Assembly (NCBI GenBank): GCA_030340625.1
Contig: JAOPHQ010002302.1
Location: 124,001 to 188,000 of the forward strand
Source of the DNA: Merluccius polli
Lineage: Eukaryota > Chordata > Actinopteri > Gadiformes > Merlucciidae
Length of the DNA: 64,000 bases
Reading direction: 5' to 3'
The notes under the pieces were generated by a model. That model was not told the DNA's origin. It ran no database searches and was given only the letters and a program-made list of their open reading frames with translations. Shown one piece after another: positions 57,896-64,000 of this stretch. A program made the position numbers and the translations under genes. The number at the start of each line of letters is the position of its first letter. Position 1 is the first letter of the stretch.

Positions 57896-59779
57896 AGGCA
57901 AAAAAAAAAGCATAATTCATAGACAAACAACTGGAGTTTGACGCAACACAAGCGCTGTCGTCAAACCTCTGCTGTGATGGCCGGTGACCGTGTCGACGGG
58001 TGTGTGTGTGGGGGCGGGGGGGGGGTGACATTAATGGGATACAGCCTCTTGGTCTAATTGTTGATTCAATTTGCTAATGACTAATTTGATTTAAGTGGCA
58101 GGCGTATCGGCGTGTGTGTCTGTGTGTGTGCGTGTGGACATGCAGCGTTTGTGTGGGGTGGGGGGGGGGGGGGGGGTTACCACGCAGTGACTGCTGTTCA
58201 GAAAGTAAGAGTTCATGTTTAATTGTTTCTGATGTGTTTTTTGGATCTTTTGTTTTGTACTGTACAGCACTTCAGCACACGCTTCACTCGTCCACACGCA
58301 CGCACACACACATGCACGCACATACACATACAGACAGACTGACTGACTGACTTGCACATTCATTCCGTCACTCTCACTATGACATGGTCATACACACATT
58401 GAGTCATACACTCACTATCACACACATACACACGTAAAATCCTTTTCATAACCTGTTGTCCAATGGGTTCCAGATCAAACATCCATATGTATGTGTGTGT
58501 GACTCCCCAGCTAAAGGTTGGCATCTTGCTAGCTAGCTGAACCTAGCAGCTCAGCTTCTCTTGAAGAGAGAGATGGAGCGAGGTCCAACACACACACACA
58601 CACATTGAACTCTCTGTGGAATGTGTTTGCGTGAACACCAAACACATGTTAATGTATTCCACGACCCGATACACAAAAGACGAAAAACACGAGGGCGAAG
58701 ACGAGAGCACTTACCGACATGAAAGACCTCAAGTAGCATGGCTAGACCTCTCTGGCTAGCGTTCCTGCGGCGGCGTTGCCAGTCGCCGCTCCGGCGCTAG
58801 CTAGCTGGCTACCTCGCCACCTTGGCCCCGGCCCCGGCCCGCTCTGTAACGGCTCCGGGACCTCCTTCGTCTGGGCCCTCGTCTTTTTCCTCTCTTCTGT
58901 TTTCCCTTGAAGTCCGTCTCTGGGTTTACCTTTTGTGTTTTCTTTCTTCCCTGCTCTGTAAAGCGCGGGGGTCTCCGCTGCCCTTTTATCCCTGCCCCAG
59001 CGGAGTCGCTATGACTTGCAAATTACGTCCCGCGATCCAGAGCGAGGTCGGCGTCTCCCGATGTAAATACATGCGATGTGTAATATTTCACAGCGTGGCC
59101 TCTAATTATCGTATAATAACATTTTCCCGCTCATTTCTAAGGGGGAGGGTCGGTGACATGGCCGTTGCCATGGAGATTATGAATAAATATGGAGTGGCGG
59201 TGTGTTGTGTGTATTAATTCGTCAGAGTGCTTGTTTATTTCCGACACGCTTGTTGTGTATTAATTTATTAATTTATACGGTCTTGTTGTTTTATCTGGAC
59301 AAACACGACGGCAGTGGACAATTTCAATGGGTTCATTCTGTCTCTCTGTCTGCTTGTCTCTCTGTCTGTCTGCCTGCCTGCCTGTCACACAAATAAGTTA
59401 TAATAATTGCAATGTTGTTTATGCTCACGGTGAAATTCAAACGAGCCGAACCACCAAAACATGCTTATTCTAATGATTCGGCTCCATGTTAATTCTATTT
59501 GTCACAAAAACACGATGACACAGAAGCCAGCAAAGTTTGAAGACTGCTGTCCCAGCAGAGCAACGCTTTAGTCTGGGAGTAAAGTTTGCCTTTAACCCAA
59601 TAAATAAACATGATTTCCCGGACCCGTCAGCCCCCTGCTCTCCTCTCCCTGCCTCAGTAACCAGGGCACGCAATATTTCATTCTATTTAATTAGCTACCA
59701 AATAACGAGTAAGAAAAAAAGAGGCAATTGACGCCCCGTTTCGCAGCAGACAATTACATTTCTGATATCTGCGTGATCT
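57896..59779. other. Gene-free DNA, candidate conserved blocks
   Basis: 58024-58096 (GTCTAATTGTTGATTCAATT; TGCTAATGACTAATTTGATT) and 59060-59215 (CTCTAATTATCGTATAATAA; GAGATTATGAATAAATATGG) look like vertebrate conserved non-coding sequence by composition. G16 at about 58161-58176; GT and CA runs at 58105-58130 and 58285-58330. No gene. Confidence 0.35.
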
Positions 59780-60192
59780 CCCCCCACCACCACCTCCTCC
59801 ACCCCCTACCTCCTCCGCCACCCTCTACCTCCTTCTTCACCCAACCTCCTCCTCAGCACCACCACCTCTTCGACCCCCCACCTCCTCCTCCACCTTCTCC
59901 ACCTCCACCCCTTGCTCCTCCTCAGCACCACCTCCTCCACCCCCCCACATCCTCATCTCCTCCTCTACCCCACCTCCTCCTCCACCCCACCTCACCCTCA
60001 CCTCCTCCTCACCTTCTTCTCCACCCCCACACCTCCTCCACCCTCTACCTCCTCCTCACCTCCTTTTCCCCACCCCCTCTCCACCCCATCTCCCCCTCAC
60101 CTCCTCCTCCTCCTCCTCCTCCTCCTCCTCCTCCTCCTCCTCCTCCTCCTCCTCCTCCTCCTCCTCCTCCTCCTCCTCCTCCTCCTCCTCCC
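59780..60192. repeat. (CCT)n array
   Basis: Imperfect CCTCCTC/CCACC tract that ends in about 34 perfect CCT units (60089-60192). The Pro-, Ser-, Leu- and Arg-rich frames are artefacts. Confidence 0.95.
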
Positions 60193-61277
60193 TCTCACCC
60201 CAGCAGAGCCAGTAACTTGTATCCGCCTGTCGCTGTTAATTACGTGTGTAAGTTCAAAGGCCGCAGGACTCTGAGGCGCTGGCTGGACGCTAGTGGGTGC
60301 GTAGAGTAGGTAGCCACCGGCCCCAGCAGCACCAGAGGGCGGCCATCTTGGACGTGACATTTTGGGCCTCTGAAAGGTCAGACTGGAGACTCTCGTTCCG
60401 CTTTTTGTCTCGTGTCCTAAGTGAAAATATTGTGTAGTAATACAAAAATACACATCGCTTACGCCGTAACTATGTGTTAAAGATATTTAAATGTGTAATT
60501 GCATGTATTTTGTTTAAATTGAGTATTATACGATGTTATTGTCAATGCATTACTGGCAAATCTGATAATAAGAATGATAATTATGATAATGATAATGCAA
60601 AGCAGAATGCTACTGTTGTGTCATTTCCATTTTTATGAGTAACCAGCGGAAATAAGTCTGTGTCATTTATTTTGAATTATTATTTTGTTGCTTGTCTTCT
60701 GGCTCGTGTTGTAAATAATTATGCATGTGTTGTCAATATTTACGTTGCCACGGTTTAATTTAGTTGTGATGAAAGTCCCAGGGCAGGAGCAGTCGCTGCC
60801 TCTAGAAAACACCTTTTAAAGCTCTTCTCTAGAAGGAACAAAAACAACATTAAGTCTCTTTTATATTTATATATTTTTTGATGAAAATGGTCCCAGGGTG
60901 TGAGAGAGAGTGTGCATAGTGAGATCTGACACGGTGTTTTAACCATCATAACCTCGACGGCTAATTAGAAACAAACGAGGGAACGCTTGCGTTGCAAACT
61001 CACTTTTGATGGCGAAGACTTGGATTCCTCACAATCACAGTAGCGGAGCAGATTGATTAGAACATGAATAAGACGTATTTAATTAAGAAAGTTAATACGT
61101 GTATTTATATTTGAATTGTGTATGTGTCTGTTGTTTATTACATGTAAATATGTTAAATCCACTCGTTTGTTCTTTGTGCGTGTGCTTGTATGTAGATGAA
61201 TATGAATAACAGACACAATGTGCTGGAATATACAGAACATAAGAGCTATACACGTGCATTCGTGCTCATGTATGCAA

Positions 61278-61278
<1 letters not shown>
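60193..61278. other. Gene-free DNA
   Basis: No domain in any frame. AT-rich from 60430. Confidence 0.4.

Positions 61279-61371
<93 letters not shown>
61279..61371. repeat. (GT)46 microsatellite
   Basis: Uninterrupted GT run. CA runs follow at 61486-61502 and 61577-61603. Confidence 0.95.
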
Positions 61372-61372
<1 letters not shown>

Positions 61373-61575
61373 TGGCGCATGTGGTACCAGTCAGGGTCAA
61401 AACAGCTTAGTTATGATTGGTTGGCTGACCTGAACTTTGACCTCACACTCACTGAGCCACATGATGTGATTATAGAGAGGTGAGGAACACACACACACAC
61501 ATGCACTCGCACACACATACAGACAAATTCACGCGCACACATGTGCTCTCACACAGACGCAGACATGCAGGCACA

Positions 61576-61603
<28 letters not shown>

Positions 61604-61607
<4 letters not shown>

Positions 61608-62871
61608 GCCATTGTTTACTTGCATAAAACTACAAAATACATTTATATGATATTATTTATTGTATACATTATTTTATTATATTATATATTTTATATATTA
61701 TTTTTATTTCCAGTCCCATTCATTTATTTAGATTTTGTCCAGAGATAGGTTAGATAGATTTTGTCCAAAACAGCTGAAGCATTTGTTAAGGGTGCATTTT
61801 ACAAATTCAATGATTATATACGAGTGATATGCTATGTTGTATATTTTATATACATGTATGTTTTATATATATGCAAAACATACTGTGTGTTTTCCACGTA
61901 CAGTTACTATTCTTATTTTGGATGCCATAATTGCACTTACAATTCATTACATTAAAATTATTTAAAATGTATTATTTAACTCAATTTATTTTACAAAGGC
62001 AAAGAGGACAGAAATGTAGGAAGTAGTTCAGATAGTTTTAACATTTCTGACTATTGTTTATAGACAGAATTTGCCTTTTCACTGTTAATTGTTTGTTTTG
62101 TGGCATGTTGCTAAATTCTCTAATAAAGCGTAATTATTGTCGATTTATGCCTATATGCTTTTGGTTTTCAATGAAGTGATGAATAAAATAAACAATTTGA
62201 AAATGGCAAATGTTCATTAAAAGTTATTAGAGCTTAAAATGGTGTCTTTATCTGTCAAAAACATAACATAAAAATATATTTTGACATAATCTGAAACTGA
62301 GGAAAGCAAATGTTAACTTTTCTGAACCAGGAATATAATGCTGTAATATACTGTATAATGTAATCATATATCATATAATGCTGAAATAAACAATGTAATA
62401 ATATATAAATTAATGCTGTTATATATAAGGAATACAACTAGACAAAGAACTAGGTAGAAACTGTAAGCAAATGCTTGGATGTTTATTTGATAATTACATT
62501 TTATAAATTAATACATAAATAACACAACAATAAATTACTAAATATCAAAACACTTAGTTGATTATCAAAAGTTGTTGATTAGAATTAGAATAATACATGA
62601 ATTAAACATGTTAAACCTTTCTTGTTGAATTTATTTTGATTCTGGTCCATTAAAATGCATGTTTTGTTTATTACTATGAACAATATGTTTAACAAAATGC
62701 TGATGTGGTTGGCATATCAAAAAAACAGCAACTAAAAACACAACGTCATAGTAAGTCAGAATGTTTTTTTCATGTGACACTCATCATAAATCATAAATAA
62801 TCACAAAATGCATATTTCAGTTTCTTCACACACACCAAATATTCAGCTTGATGTATCCGAGTATCTGTCAG

Positions 62872-62874
<3 letters not shown>
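61604..62874. other. AT-rich gene-free DNA
   Basis: No recognised gene or element. Long TA-rich stretches at 61640-61700 and 62330-62430. Confidence 0.4.
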
Positions 62875-62927
<53 letters not shown>

Positions 62928-62990
62928 GCGTGTGCGTGTGTGTGTGTGTGTGCGTGTGCGTGTGCGTATGTGTGCGTGTGTGTTTGTGTC
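62875..62990. repeat. (GT)n / (GTGC)n microsatellite
   Basis: About 58 dinucleotide units with GTGC variants. Confidence 0.95.
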
Positions 62991-63137
62991 TGGACCGAGG
63001 AGGCCTCCTGCAGCAGTTTGAGCGACAGGTTTTACCTCCAACGGACACTAGGTGGCGAACAAGCGCCTAAAATCGCCGCTGTCCACTAACTGGCAGCAGA
63101 GACCTCACGAAGCACAGGCAATTCTTCTATTGTACAT

Positions 63138-63169
<32 letters not shown>

Positions 63170-64000
63170 TAATCATTAATAATAATACATATTAATAATC
63201 ACACATCTCCAATAATGTACACTTGCTCATAGTTTGAAGCTGAAAAGCTGAGATGCTGTAAGTGAAGGACATGCACACACACACACACACACACACACAC
63301 AGTGTGATAGAGGAGCAGGAACCACAAGTAAGTCTAGGTCAATCTAAATGGAAACAAAATAAGTTTTTCTAATGTTTTAATGTTTTCAACACTTCTCTGT
63401 TCAAGTGCAGGTGTGACATGTCTGCCAAGGGAGGGTTTTATTGGGCAATAATTACTTTGTAATCTGTTTTATCTCCCGCTGTTTGGCTGATATTGTTATT
63501 TTGTTACATTATTCTACTATTGGACTCTGTTGGGTCTTCCTGCAGAGGGAATATCTAGGGATAGGCCCTATAGATACATGTAGTGAGTTCATAATGAAAT
63601 ATTCATAATGAAAAATTCAAGAGTTTGATTAACTCACTCCAGCCATTACCTATTTTTTCCCCCTGTACTACTTATATATCACTTTGTTTTTAGTACCTTT
63701 TTAGTACCTTTTCGTAGGACTTGATTTTGAAACTGCTTTGGCAATGTAAATGTTTCTTTTCCATGCCGATAAAGCTCTTTTGAATTAAATTGAGTATGTT
63801 TAGATGGATACATTGAGGACAAGGGGGAGAGATTGATGAAGATAAATGGAGAGGGACACATAGATGTAGAGAAGGACAAAGAGAGATGGAGACAGATGGA
63901 GAGAGACGGATGGACAGAGCTGATTTGTTTGTCCTCTGTTTCATCACATCTTAGATGCTGTTGTGCTAAAAACTGATAGTGTGCAGTTACTGTGCACACA
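62991..64000. other. Gene-free DNA to right edge
   Basis: (AAT)n at 63140-63170 and (CA)n at 63272-63300. A GAGAGATGGAGACAGATGGA-like tract lies at 63825-63915. No gene is supported. Confidence 0.45.

Noticed and set aside
57471..57896. Plus-strand ORF starting near 57471 that could be a host exon
   Set aside because: The C-terminal half is the GGA repeat and the N-terminal half matches no family I recognise, with no splice sites evident.
59728..60309. Proline-rich 193-codon ORF and overlapping Leu- and Arg-rich frames
   Set aside because: All derive from the CCT trinucleotide array, which is open in every frame.

Overview
This is a eukaryotic, almost certainly teleost (ray-finned fish) genomic window. 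The evidence is a spliced vertebrate gene with GT-AG introns, fish-type transposable elements of every class (Tx1/L1-like and L2-like LINEs, BEL/Pao LTR element, hAT, piggyBac-like, Harbinger-like and Tc1/mariner DNA elements, tRNA-like SINE sequence), and very dense (GT)n, (TC)n, (AAT)n and (GGA)n microsatellites. The short-tandem-repeat density resembles cod-like fishes, but the species cannot be fixed from sequence alone.

Only one intact host gene is visible: a five-exon tmem182-type gene (4792-6687, + strand) encoding a 272-residue four-helix membrane protein. Its 5' side (357-4532) is a pile of fold-back elements and a 5'-truncated LINE with a clean 12-bp target-site duplication. Its first intron holds a tandem array of tRNA-like (SINE-head) units. 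Downstream (7-11 kb) are minisatellites, one split by a Harbinger-like MITE.

From about 11.1 to 28.2 kb lies a deeply nested region bounded on both sides by degenerate TTAGGG/TTAGG-like tracts. Its base layer is a decayed multi-exon minus-strand gene of a repetitive teleost family (exons 17933 down to 12505) plus a second related open fragment (11690-12010). A Tx1/L1-like LINE lies in one intron of the decayed gene, and an L2-like LINE lies upstream. The L2 is split by a BEL/Pao retrotransposon (18388-25781, near-identical LTRs, TSD ATAAG). That element's gag is in turn split by a solo LTR (19197-19518, TSD GTCAC). From 28.6 to 32.6 kb are a piggyBac-like MITE (TTAA) and a hAT element (8-bp TSD CCAATGAA) inserted in a second copy of the non-autonomous element also present at 2.1-2.5 kb.

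From 33 kb to the right edge I see no host gene. This stretch is microsatellites, minisatellites, a VNTR-expanded SINE, and a nested cluster at 48-51.2 kb. That cluster holds an intact DD36E (Incomer-like) Tc1/mariner element with an uninterrupted 346-residue transposase, three MITEs, and oppositely oriented poly-G/poly-C minisatellites. Scattered single-copy-looking, homeodomain-site-like blocks, together with the known TMEM182-POU3F3 neighbourhood in vertebrates, suggest that the right half is regulatory gene desert. That last point is inference.
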